Source: a virus
Reading direction: 5' to 3' (one strand)
IMG/VR virus record: IMGVR_UViG_3300030103_001156
Span: 1-22,411 of that record
Length of the DNA: 22,411 nucleotides
Shown here: positions 1 to 6,378 of the stretch, one piece after another
Layout: the number at the start of each line of letters is the position of its first letter
Numbering within the stretch: the first letter of the stretch is position 1
Notes under the pieces: model-generated
Databases searched by the model: none
Told to the model about the DNA's origin: nothing
Seen by the model: the letters and a program-made list of their open reading frames with translations, nothing else
Translations under genes and position numbers: made by a program

Positions 1-138
1 CGTCCCACCTGTATTTATATTGACAGTATCAGATCCAAAATTTATTCCTGTATTACTATCCGTTCCTGTAACCGCTGGTGCGGAGGCTGATCCATCAACC
101 CCAGAAATACCAGTAGTGCCGTTAATGTTTAAAGCCAT
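1..138 (-). CDS. Tail fibre-like protein, N-terminal 46 residues (cut by window edge)
   Basis: The ATG is at 138-136 and the frame stays open to base 1, so only the N-terminus is present. It begins MALNINGTTGISGVDG and continues with SASAPAVTGTDSNTG and a segment resembling INFGSDTVNINTGG. This opening is common in predicted fibre or receptor-binding proteins of marine phages, where it leads into a repetitive shaft. The start lies two bases after the stop of the gene at 141-833 in the junction TAATTATG, without a visible Shine-Dalgarno sequence, so it is probably translated by re-initiation. As the last gene of a row of fibre-type genes it fits a distal fibre. The fibre role is inferred from style and context, because the C-terminal domain that would identify it is missing. 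Confidence 0.75.
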   Translation of the reverse strand, partial: MALNINGTTGISGVDGSASAPAVTGTDSNTGINFGSDTVNINTGGT

Positions 139-140
139 AA

Positions 141-833
141 TTAAACTACCGTATAGACTGAACCGCTAGGTATCGTGAGCGTCACGCCTGTATTTATTGT
201 AATCGGTCCAAAGCTACCAGCATTACAAGTAGATCCAAATGTAGTTCCGATTGTGTAGTTAGTTGTAATTGTTGTTCCATTCTCTATTATCACCTTGTCA
301 GACCCACCACCAGTAGCTCCAGATGGTGCATCAACATAAGAGAGCACACCAGCTCCATTTGTTGATAAGAGTTGTCCTGAAGATCCTGTAGATGTTGGGA
401 ACTGTGCAACTTTTGTTCCATTAGCAACAATACCAATCTGTCCAGAACTTACTCTGAAGAAACCAGTGTCGGTGTCTGAGGAGAAGGTAATACTGGGAAC
501 TGAGGTTGTGCCATCAGGAAATGTACCACCAGCATTTAAATAATCTGCACCTGCAAAGATAACTCCAAAGAAAGCTTCACCTGAAGCTGGAGCAGAACTA
601 AAAACTATATTTGTTCCTGATAATCTAAATCCTGTTGATCCAGAAGAATCAGGTTCCTGGATTACACCACCAACAGATATTAATAATTGTGTTTCATATT
701 TTGGAAATGGAGTAGGTGCAACTCCTCCTACTAATAAAGAAAATGAAGTAGTGCTTCCATTAAACGAACTTGAAATATCATCAATAGTTTTGTAATCAGT
801 ATTTGACCTTAAATTATTACCTATATACGGCAT
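141..833 (-). CDS. Probable tail fibre or fibre-adhesin protein, 230 aa
   Basis: This is a beta-rich, Ser/Thr/Gly-rich protein. The first 95 residues (YKTIDDISSSFNGST, LLISVGGVIQEP, FRLSGTNIVFSSAP, EAFFGVIFAG) form a module common near the N-terminus of tail proteins in marine T4-like and podovirus-like phages. Residues about 110-140 (SITFSSDTDTGFFR) carry the DTGF motif typical of trimeric fibre shafts. The C-terminus ends in a short beta-solenoid-like stretch closing with IPSGSVYTVV. It sits in the fibre cassette between a tail-assembly-chaperone-like gene and another fibre gene. Its ATG is preceded by a 79-base AT-rich gap with no clear Shine-Dalgarno sequence. The structural role is well supported; whether it is shaft, adhesin or adaptor cannot be told from sequence alone. 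Confidence 0.75.
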   Translation of the reverse strand: MPYIGNNLRSNTDYKTIDDISSSFNGSTTSFSLLVGGVAPTPFPKYETQLLISVGGVIQEPDSSGSTGFRLSGTNIVFSSAPASGEAFFGVIFAGADYLNAGGTFPDGTTSVPSITFSSDTDTGFFRVSSGQIGIVANGTKVAQFPTSTGSSGQLLSTNGAGVLSYVDAPSGATGGGSDKVIIENGTTITTNYTIGTTFGSTCNAGSFGPITINTGVTLTIPSGSVYTVV

Positions 834-897
834 GATTACTGAAATCTTTTATATGCTTCTTCTATTTTACAGAGGCTAATTTTTGAAAATTATTACT

Positions 898-913
898 AAT
901 TTTTTAAAAAATT
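898..913. repeat. 16-bp perfect AT-only palindrome
   Basis: The sequence AATTTTTTAAAAAATT is its own reverse complement and straddles the stop codon of the gene at 913-1293. It lies in the 79-base gap before the next minus-strand gene. It could act as a weak pause or terminator, but the stem has no G or C and composition alone could produce it. The rest of the gap (834-897) shows nothing else I can support. Confidence 0.3.
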
Positions 914-1293
914 TAACTATTAGGTCCTTTTGTTGATGGTTGAGTCGGCCAAACAACATCGTCAGGAGTTTTATCTTTATAAGTCTGAGGAATATCTCTT
1001 ATAACTTGTCTATATGCAGCCCATTGAGCCTGATCTACAGTTGCTCCAGTTGTCATTGTCCAATCTGTATCTTTTAATATTTGATCTCTTGTAGCTCTAA
1101 TATCATCCCAAGTTAATGTATCATCAACAGCTTCGGCTGTGTTTCCCTCTGCTACCCATGCAAGGTACTCTTGGTATTCTGTGTTTGCTTCGTCAAATGG
1201 AATAGAAGAAATTACATCTCCATCTGTTTTTTGAATAGCTTGTCTTGGTAATCCATTTTCATAATCTGGATAAAGTTTGTAAGAAATTGCCAT
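913..1293 (-). CDS. Tail assembly chaperone-like protein (Phage_tail_APC type), 126 aa
   Basis: The second half matches the pattern of phage tail assembly chaperone proteins of the Pfam Phage_tail_APC type. It has WDDIRATRDQILKDTDWTM (about residues 62-80), then QAQWAAYRQVIRDIPQ (about 88-103) and a tail rich in D, V, W and P (DDVVWPTQP). The N-terminal half (YKLYPDYENGLP, FDEANTEYQEYLAWVAEGN) is the usual lead-in. Members of this family are often found next to fibre genes in marine phages and may help fibre folding or assembly; that role is not directly shown here. The ATG lies two bases after the upstream stop (TAATTATG), and this junction does have a GGAG about nine bases upstream. Family assignment is from recalled pattern, not a search. 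Confidence 0.75.
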   Translation of the reverse strand: MAISYKLYPDYENGLPRQAIQKTDGDVISSIPFDEANTEYQEYLAWVAEGNTAEAVDDTLTWDDIRATRDQILKDTDWTMTTGATVDQAQWAAYRQVIRDIPQTYKDKTPDDVVWPTQPSTKGPNS

Positions 1294-1295
1294 AA

Positions 1296-2423
1296 TTAAA
1301 TCTCCGAACTAAAATTTAATTCACCATTATCTGCTCTAAATTCTAACTGACCACCTTGTCCAGCAGTCATACTGCTTGTACCTATATCTAAACACATTCG
1401 ACTTGGATTGCTTGTAGTTGGTGCTCCTCCATTTGCAAATCCACTGATATTAAAAGAAGCACTGTCATCAGACGAATCAAAAACCATAGCTGTTGCTGTT
1501 CCTGAAAATGTAGGTAAAGCTCTCATAGGAACTGGAAATTGAACCATAGCTCGAAGGCTAGATGTAGAATTTGCGTAAGCAGCAATACCTGATCTGCTAC
1601 CATTATTTCCAGTGATATTAAAAAAGTATCTCTGACATAAAGCAAGCTCCTGACCGAATGACCTATGCTCAAAATCTGTTGCCAAACTGCCTACTTCTAA
1701 TTGAACTCCTGTAATTTCAAATGTCGCATCATCTGTTGTATACCATGTTGTAGTATTATCTGGTGTTCTTGTTCCACTTGCATAAGCAGCCCAAGCATTT
1801 AAAGTTACACCTGAATCTGTAAAATTTGTACCACGAAACATCATCCATTCTATATCTATACCTTTATCCGCATTATTATCAAATTGTAAATTAGAATTAC
1901 CAGGAATTGTTTTTGTAATCTTTGTCCAAGTATCAGCAGTTAAAGAACCTGTTTCAAATGGATAATTCTGTGATGTTCCATCTGTGGTAGTTAATCTTCC
2001 ATAAAAATTTTGAGCAACACTAGATTTAACCCAAAAAGATAATGTTATATAACTAGAACTAGAAACATAATTCCAACCACTATTAGCTAAATCCTGTGCC
2101 TCTAATTTATACCCTAGTACGATTGCATCACCAGCACCAGCACCACCTGTTTGGTTTCCGTTTGTAATTCTAAATGCTTTTCTAAAGCCAGAAGTATATG
2201 GTGTAGTACCACTCGCAACATCAACTTGAGCAAAAGTAGGTGCTTCATCTGTACCACTTCCTGTATGTCTAAATCTATCAACAGTGTGATAACCAGTAGA
2301 AGTAGATGACGTACCACGTTGAGCCACTTGCATAGCTCCATTAATTATTAAATTTTTAGTCGTACCAATCTTCTTAGTGGTTGCTGTATTAAGTCTTTCT
2401 AATCCAACTTGATTAAGAGCCAT
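1296..2423 (-). CDS. Fibre or receptor-binding protein with jelly-roll-like domain, 375 aa
   Basis: Residues 23-39 carry NLIINGAMQVAQRGTS, a signature found in many predicted fibre proteins of marine phages. Next come VDRFRH and a long beta-sandwich-like region (YITLSFWVKSS, WTKITKTIPG) that resembles carbohydrate-binding modules. It ends in the conserved ITGVQLEVGS, FEHRSFGQELALCQRYF stretch at about residues 237-267. The C-terminal 110 residues are variable-looking beta sequence and may be the receptor-contact part. It has the best ribosome-binding site in the window, AAGGAGGT seven bases before the ATG, overlapping the stop codon of the preceding gene. That suggests high translation, as for a protein needed in many copies. 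A glycan-binding role is inference. Confidence 0.8.
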   Translation of the reverse strand: MALNQVGLERLNTATTKKIGTTKNLIINGAMQVAQRGTSSTSTGYHTVDRFRHTGSGTDEAPTFAQVDVASGTTPYTSGFRKAFRITNGNQTGGAGAGDAIVLGYKLEAQDLANSGWNYVSSSSYITLSFWVKSSVAQNFYGRLTTTDGTSQNYPFETGSLTADTWTKITKTIPGNSNLQFDNNADKGIDIEWMMFRGTNFTDSGVTLNAWAAYASGTRTPDNTTTWYTTDDATFEITGVQLEVGSLATDFEHRSFGQELALCQRYFFNITGNNGSRSGIAAYANSTSSLRAMVQFPVPMRALPTFSGTATAMVFDSSDDSASFNISGFANGGAPTTSNPSRMCLDIGTSSMTAGQGGQLEFRADNGELNFSSEI

Positions 2424-2430
2424 TTGTTAT

Positions 2431-2438
2431 ACCTCCTT
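2431..2438 (-). promoter_or_regulatory. Perfect Shine-Dalgarno for the 1296-2423 fibre gene
   Basis: Read on the minus strand the bases are AAGGAGGT, the full anti-16S complement, seven bases before the ATG at 2423. They overlap the TAA of the gene at 2437-2775. Most neighbouring starts have weak or no Shine-Dalgarno sequence, so this one stands out and confirms the start choice. Confidence 0.8.
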
Positions 2439-2775
2439 AAGTTTGTTCTAGATAACTTACAGTCACATCTAAAGCACTTGCTGTACCAGCCCTCACTCTT
2501 AAAATATCATTAGCTTCCATAATTACTTTTGATCCACTTATAAGTTCTAAAGAACTTCCTGCTGGAACTGGAGCATTTCTTATAAGGTGAACATCATCAC
2601 CACCCGTTACAAGAAAAACATCAACTTGAGCACTGGCTCCTGTTGTATTTGAAACAAGGACACTGAGAAGAACAATAGTTGCACTTCCTCCACATGTTAC
2701 GACATTCGTATTAGTGCTACTAACAGCATCTGTTACGACATTAGTTTTTGTGTCACTTTTGAAGGTATTTGCCAT
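2437..2775 (-). CDS. Small beta-sandwich virion protein, 112 aa
   Basis: This is a compact, soluble, beta-rich protein. Residues about 1-30 are Thr/Asn/Val-rich, followed by alternating hydrophobic strands (ATIVLLSVLVSNTTG, AQVDVFLVTGGD, HLIRNAPVPAGSSLEL, SKVIMEANDILRVRAG). That pattern fits an immunoglobulin-like or jelly-roll fold, and single-domain proteins of this style are common beside fibre genes in marine phages. There is no signal peptide or membrane segment. It starts two bases from the stop of the gene at 2777-3181 and its own stop overlaps the Shine-Dalgarno of the next fibre gene. I infer a fibre accessory, head decoration or adhesin tip. No closer family is recognised. Confidence 0.65.
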   Translation of the reverse strand: MANTFKSDTKTNVVTDAVSSTNTNVVTCGGSATIVLLSVLVSNTTGASAQVDVFLVTGGDDVHLIRNAPVPAGSSLELISGSKVIMEANDILRVRAGTASALDVTVSYLEQT

Positions 2776-2776
2776 A

Positions 2777-3181
2777 TCAGCCTAGAGCTATTATTAATGC
2801 AAGTTGGTCAGTAGAATCAAATGCTCCACTTACAGTCAACGCACCTGTTACGGTTAAGTTGCCTGGTATTGAGACTGATCCATTAGAATCTATTGTAAGA
2901 CGGCTAACTCCTCCAGTTACTAAAGAAATATTATCTGCAGAGGGACTTATTAAACCTGTATTAGCATCTCCTTGAAATTTTAGGCTACAATTAGTAACAG
3001 ATCCTAATGCTAAAGCAGAATTAGATCCGTCTTGTCTTAATAATGGAAAGCCTCCATTAGTAATTGCATCATGTATTACAACAGTTTTTAACGAGGTATC
3101 TACTGTGACTTCACCATCAGCACCTTTAAATCCTGAGTGCTCTGCTGTTGTTCCTCTTCTAAATTGAACTTGGGTTGACAT
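2777..3181 (-). CDS. Fibre protein with Mtd-like N-terminal repeat, 134 aa
   Basis: The N-terminus (VQFRRGTTAEHSGFKGADGE, then a segment with VDTSLKTVVIHDA) matches the short trimerising module seen at the start of Mtd-like (major tropism determinant) and other phage fibres. The middle (DANTGLISPSADNISLVTGG, LTIDSNGSVSIPGNLTVTGAL) is the triple-stranded fibre shaft vocabulary. At 134 residues it is much shorter than Mtd and has no C-type lectin domain, so it is probably a short fibre, spike base or adaptor. Its final residues (LALIIALG) resemble the end of the protein encoded just upstream (AIAVALG). The start lies four bases after that gene's TAG, with GGATAG as a weak ribosome site. Confidence 0.7.
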   Translation of the reverse strand: MSTQVQFRRGTTAEHSGFKGADGEVTVDTSLKTVVIHDAITNGGFPLLRQDGSNSALALGSVTNCSLKFQGDANTGLISPSADNISLVTGGVSRLTIDSNGSVSIPGNLTVTGALTVSGAFDSTDQLALIIALG

Positions 3182-3185
3182 AATA

Positions 3186-4592
3186 CTATCCTAAAGCCAC
3201 TGCTATTGCGGTAGCAAAGCTCTCCGTTGCAAAAGCAGTCGGCATATTAATTGTAACTTTGTTACCTGTTGCAGCTGTTGTAATGTTTGTTCCTCCTTCT
3301 ATATCTAAAACTTCTGAATTTAAATCAATAGCAATAGTTCCAGAATCGGCTTCAATGTCTAAGTCTTCAGCTGTAATCTGAGTATTTACATAGGCTTGAG
3401 TCGCTATAGTTCCATCTGCATCTGGGAAGGTTAATGTTCGTGTTTGACCACCTGTAATAGAGGCAGCACTAAAAGCTCCAATTTTTGTATTATCTGAATT
3501 ATTTCGAATTCTAAATCCACTGTCATTTGTTACGACGGCAGTAGAAGTTATTGAAGCTAATCCAGTAAATGTTGTTGCACTACCTCCAAGAGCAATTCCA
3601 GTGCTTCCAATAGTTAATGAACTATTAGCTAAATTACTATTCGCAATTGAAGATGCAGTGGTAAGTACTGTTCCTGTTTCAGCTGGGAGAGTTATGGTTA
3701 CATCAGCAGTCGATGCAGGTCCTACAAGAGTTGCAGAGTTTGTTCCATTATCAGTATCTTCTTTAAAAATTATGCTCCCAGCACTAGATGAAGATCCTGT
3801 AAGAACTGGAGCAGTTAAACTTTTATTTGTTAAAGTCTCTGTTCCTGTTGTAGAGACTAAGGTGGCGTTTGAAACAGCAGTATTAAATTGAGCAAAGGTT
3901 CCAGTTAATGTATTATTTGCTAAATTTACAGATTTATTTGTAAGAGTTTCAGATCCTGTAGTAGAAACAAGAGTTGCGTCAGTAACAGCAGTATTGAACT
4001 GGGCAAGAGTTCCCGATATTGTATTTGATCCAAGAGCTAAAGTTTTATTTGTAAGAGTTACAGAATTATTTAAAGTGACTGGATAGACAATGTCACTTGT
4101 TAGAGCAACAGTTCCTCCGTTGTCGGGAAAAGTTATAGTGCGGTCTGCAGTTGGATCAGTAACTGCTAAAGTTGTTTCAAAATTATTAGCTGTAGCTCCT
4201 TCAAAAACTATCTGTCCACTAGCAATTGTTATTGCATTTGCAGCATCAGCAATGCCAGATATTAATGTAGTCGAGGTTAAAGATGTTAATCCTGTAAATG
4301 TACCTTGTGTAGCTCCAAGTGCAACGGCAGTGCTTCCAATCGTTATATCATCATTTGCTAATTGAGAATTAGGTATCGCACTAGTTCCAAGAACCCCAGT
4401 TGATGAGTTATATGTTAAACCTGAACCACCAGCAACACTGACTGCACCTCTAGCTCTTGTATTTGTAAAATATTGATTTGAACCCTCACTTAAATCTGAG
4501 GTACTATTTCCAGCAAAATCTAATTTATCAGAAGAAGAATTTAACTCCTGAAAAAGACCAGAAACAAGTACTAATGCCTTCCTAGTTGCCAT
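3186..4592 (-). CDS. Repetitive tail fibre shaft protein, 468 aa
   Basis: The whole protein is built of Thr/Ser/Asn/Ala/Gly-rich beta repeats typical of trimeric fibre shafts. The N-terminus contains LSEGSNQYFTNTRARGAVS, a frequent fibre-family motif. Two adjacent 37-residue copies lie at 180-253, each running from LTNK through AQFNTAV and ATLVSTTG. A second repeat pair, with TIGST, ALG and TFTGL, lies at about 77-112 and 320-353. Three separate RTITFPD/GT-type strands lie at about 151-163, 297-309 and 385-396. The last 60 residues (IEGGTNITTA, ATESFATAIAVALG) look like a terminal cap. A 63-base gap with a TATAAATA element lies upstream. The role is fibre shaft; the receptor is unknown. Confidence 0.8.
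   Translation of the reverse strand: MATRKALVLVSGLFQELNSSSDKLDFAGNSTSDLSEGSNQYFTNTRARGAVSVAGGSGLTYNSSTGVLGTSAIPNSQLANDDITIGSTAVALGATQGTFTGLTSLTSTTLISGIADAANAITIASGQIVFEGATANNFETTLAVTDPTADRTITFPDNGGTVALTSDIVYPVTLNNSVTLTNKTLALGSNTISGTLAQFNTAVTDATLVSTTGSETLTNKSVNLANNTLTGTFAQFNTAVSNATLVSTTGTETLTNKSLTAPVLTGSSSSAGSIIFKEDTDNGTNSATLVGPASTADVTITLPAETGTVLTTASSIANSNLANSSLTIGSTGIALGGSATTFTGLASITSTAVVTNDSGFRIRNNSDNTKIGAFSAASITGGQTRTLTFPDADGTIATQAYVNTQITAEDLDIEADSGTIAIDLNSEVLDIEGGTNITTAATGNKVTINMPTAFATESFATAIAVALG
3834..4055 (-). repeat. Two tandem 37-residue fibre repeats
   Basis: Codons 180-216 (bases 3945-4055) and 217-253 (bases 3834-3944) encode the same 37-residue unit. Both begin LTNK and contain G-T-[LF]-AQFNTAV followed by ATLVSTTG-[ST]-ET. 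A third LTNK at residue 254 begins a partial copy. The copies have diverged at the DNA level, so the duplication is not recent. Confidence 0.7.
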
Positions 4593-4625
4593 TTAATATC
4601 TCGATCAAGCTCTATGGGAAGAACT

Positions 4626-4633
4626 TATTTATA
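4626..4633 (-). promoter_or_regulatory. TATAAATA element before the fibre-shaft gene
   Basis: On the minus strand these bases read TATAAATA, identical to the T4-type late promoter core. They lie 34 bases before the ATG at 4592, in one of the few intergenic gaps (4593-4655). The same octamer occurs inside genes at 12-19, 10605-10612 and 18552-18559, about as often as expected in AT-rich DNA. No T4-type late transcription factors are visible in the window. The position is suggestive, but this is only a candidate. Confidence 0.25.
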
Positions 4634-4655
4634 TTTATTTTACGACTACCAAATA

Positions 4656-5120
4656 TCAGGAAAGAAGTATTTCAGGTTCTACTTTAATTACAAATTGTGC
4701 AGTAGTTCCTGCTTCTCCTACAGGCACTACGAAATGTCCAGATGTTGTAGGAGCTGTTTCAACTATACCTCCAGCACTAAAAGGAGATAAAAAATATCTA
4801 TTTCCTGTATTTAATCCAGAAGTTGCTATAACTCCTCTTACTATTGCACGGACTTCTTGACCAGCAGTTTGCGTCGTTTCAGCAAAGCCAGCTACCTTAG
4901 CTTTTTCTCTGGTATCGTTAGCAATAGCTTTTCCTAATTTTCCATCACTATCTCTACAAAATAAAGCTTCCCCTTGATTAACATTTTCAAAACATTCAGC
5001 TCTATACCCAACTACTTTAAAAACTATTTGGTTAGGCATAGTAGACCTTAGATCTTGTAGAGAACCTACAAATCCTACATAATTAGAAGAGTAGGGCTGG
5101 TTTACATCAACACTAGACAT
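4656..5120 (-). CDS. Head/fibre decoration-like protein, paralogue B, 154 aa
   Basis: It is a shorter paralogue of the preceding gene (5120-5650). Both share an AE.FE.V..G.ALF.R.SDGK.GKA block (here about residues 39-65), a VGFA/VAGFA strand, L..G...FLSP with an alanine/glycine turn, a TAP(T/S)(T/S)G(H/Q) strand, and a closing FVIKVEPEILL / FAIQPEPPILL. The fold is probably a small all-beta domain. The N-terminus keeps a degenerate version of the YEPN peptide (PYSSNYVGFVGSLQDL). The start overlaps the upstream stop as TAATG, so the two are translationally coupled. Its position in the fibre cassette suggests a head fibre, decoration or tail-fibre accessory role; this is inference, as I know no characterised homologue. 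Confidence 0.65.
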   Translation of the reverse strand: MSSVDVNQPYSSNYVGFVGSLQDLRSTMPNQIVFKVVGYRAECFENVNQGEALFCRDSDGKLGKAIANDTREKAKVAGFAETTQTAGQEVRAIVRGVIATSGLNTGNRYFLSPFSAGGIVETAPTTSGHFVVPVGEAGTTAQFVIKVEPEILLS

Positions 5121-5650
5121 TATCTTAAAAGAATTGGTGGCTCAGGTTGTATTGCAAACTCTGTTGCGGTAACACTCTCTCCAACTCTTACTACTGCTTG
5201 ACCAGCACTTGATGGAGCAGTCGTAGTTATAGCACCTGCGGTAGTAGGTGAAAGAAAATGTAAATCTCCTGCATTTAAACTTGAAAAAGTTTTGATACCA
5301 ATAACCACAACTTTTATTGTTGCTCCTGAAATTCCAGCGGTATTTGCAAAGCCAACCACTGTAGCATTTTCTAAAGTACCATCCGCTGCACTAGCTTTCC
5401 CTACTTTACCGTCGGAAGTCCTAATAAATAATGCATCTCCGTCTGCAACGGCTTCAAATGTTTCAGCGTCAAATCCAATTTGTAAAGGAGCAAATGTCGG
5501 AAAACCTTCTTTTAAATCAATAATTGCATCGGTTAAACCTCTGAAATTTGGCTCGTAAGGTGAACGAGTCATTGTAAAACTATTACCTGTCATTAAGTCA
5601 ACTAAAACAGTAATAGCACCTTCTATATTTGGTTCGTACCCTGTAGCCAT
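5120..5650 (-). CDS. Head/fibre decoration-like protein, paralogue A, 176 aa
   Basis: This is the longer member of a tandem pair with 4656-5120. The N-terminus holds two copies of an 18-residue peptide: YEPNIEGAITVLVDLMTG at residues 5-22 and YEPNFRGLTDAIIDLKEG at 32-49. They are separated by a short Ser/Thr-rich linker, as expected for a peptide that docks onto a repeated surface. A single all-beta domain follows, with TSDGKVGKA at about 78-86, LHFLSPTTAG at about 130-139 and QPEPPILLR at the end. It is the first minus-strand gene after the inverted gene 5705-5947, and its ATG lies in the 54-base divergent gap. I infer an abundant capsid or tail surface protein. Confidence 0.65.
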   Translation of the reverse strand: MATGYEPNIEGAITVLVDLMTGNSFTMTRSPYEPNFRGLTDAIIDLKEGFPTFAPLQIGFDAETFEAVADGDALFIRTSDGKVGKASAADGTLENATVVGFANTAGISGATIKVVVIGIKTFSSLNAGDLHFLSPTTAGAITTTAPSSAGQAVVRVGESVTATEFAIQPEPPILLR

Positions 5651-5704
5651 AATATTTGCATATAATTATCTATTTTAAACTGTGCCTACTATTATAATTA
5701 AGGT
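5651..5704. promoter_or_regulatory. Divergent intergenic region between 5120-5650 and 5705-5947
   Basis: This 54-base AT-rich gap is the only divergent junction in the window. On the plus strand it has TATAAT at 5661-5666 and at 5693-5698. The first is better placed to start a leader for the plus-strand gene; the second is too close to the ATG. No convincing -35 partner is visible for either strand. AAGG at 5700-5703 sits one base from the plus-strand ATG, too close to be a normal ribosome site. Confidence 0.3.
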
Positions 5705-5947
5705 ATGGAACCTCAAGTTATTGCAGCTATTATTTCAGGTAGTATTGGAGCCTTTGCTGGTATAACTAGGGCTTTGGGAAATTTTAATAAAAAATTAGAC
5801 AGAAGATTTGAAAATGTCGAAAAAAACGTAGAAAAATTAAAATATGAAGTTTTACATGATTATGTATTAAAAGAAGATTTTTTAAGAGAAATGCAAGCAG
5901 TTCATAGTAAATTAGATAGAATTTTAGATCATTTACTAAATAAATAA
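5705..5947 (+). CDS. Small membrane-anchored coiled-coil protein (holin-like candidate), 80 aa
   Basis: This is the only convincing plus-strand gene. Residues about 5-25 (VIAAIISGSIGAFAGITRALG) form one transmembrane helix. A basic turn (NKKLDRR) follows, then a heptad-like helix (FENVEKNVEKLKYEV) and a second charged helix (YVLKEDFLREMQAVHSKLD, then RILDHLL). Size, N-terminal membrane helix and charged C-terminus suit a holin, antiholin or tail-associated membrane protein. The layout differs from XhlA-type proteins, whose membrane segment is C-terminal. Its TAA ends exactly where the convergent minus gene's stop begins (5947/5948), with no terminator visible. The minus transcript from 5948-6376 probably runs across it as antisense RNA. 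Codon use is strongly A/T-ending, like the neighbours. Confidence 0.7.
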   Translation: MEPQVIAAIISGSIGAFAGITRALGNFNKKLDRRFENVEKNVEKLKYEVLHDYVLKEDFLREMQAVHSKLDRILDHLLNK

Positions 5948-6376
5948 TTAAACTGCCTGCCAGTTACCAAGTGCAGACAAATATATTTTTAAAGATCCAC
6001 CTGCGTTTGTGTCCCAAACTAATTGTCCATTTACAGGATTAGCAGGTAATCCAGCAGAAACAGATGCAACTGCTTTGACAATTTGGAATGCAGAACCATC
6101 GTGAACTTTAAATATATGTGTACTAGCTGTATCTAACCAAGTTTCACCTTTACTAGATGATGTAAATCCAGCAGGGGAACTATTAGGTGCAGTAGATCCA
6201 ATATGAACAGGACCAACTTTAATTAAACCTGTACTAGGAGATGCAGTATTATCTGCAAAGAATAAACCTGGACTTACATTATTGTTATTTACCGCTAATT
6301 CACCAGCTCCTAATCTTATTGGGAAGGGTCTGTCATGTGCTGTGCTCGATCTACGAGATTGAATTTGTACTGCCAT
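5948..6376 (-). CDS. Small fibre/whisker-type virion protein, 142 aa
   Basis: The N-terminus (IQSRRSSTAHDRPFPIRLGA, then GELAVNNNNVSPGLFFAD) is the compact module often seen at the start of marine phage fibre proteins; it resembles the Mtd-type N-terminal repeat. The middle (HIGSTAPNSSPAGF, KGETWLDTAS, HIFKVHDGSAF) and the end (NPVNGQLVWDTNAGGSLKIY) are two repeats of the pattern in which W-D-T precedes a display strand. Such repeats occur in virion proteins that project from the particle. The ATG follows the upstream stop by two bases in TAATTATG with no Shine-Dalgarno sequence. The structural role is likely; the exact position in the virion is unknown. Confidence 0.65.
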   Translation of the reverse strand: MAVQIQSRRSSTAHDRPFPIRLGAGELAVNNNNVSPGLFFADNTASPSTGLIKVGPVHIGSTAPNSSPAGFTSSSKGETWLDTASTHIFKVHDGSAFQIVKAVASVSAGLPANPVNGQLVWDTNAGGSLKIYLSALGNWQAV

Positions 6377-6378
6377 AA

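Noticed and set aside
2114-2341. 75-codon minus-strand frame inside the fibre gene 1296-2423
   Set aside because: It is Leu/Val-rich, lies wholly inside a recognised gene on the same strand and has no ribosome site or family pattern. It is an out-of-frame shadow.
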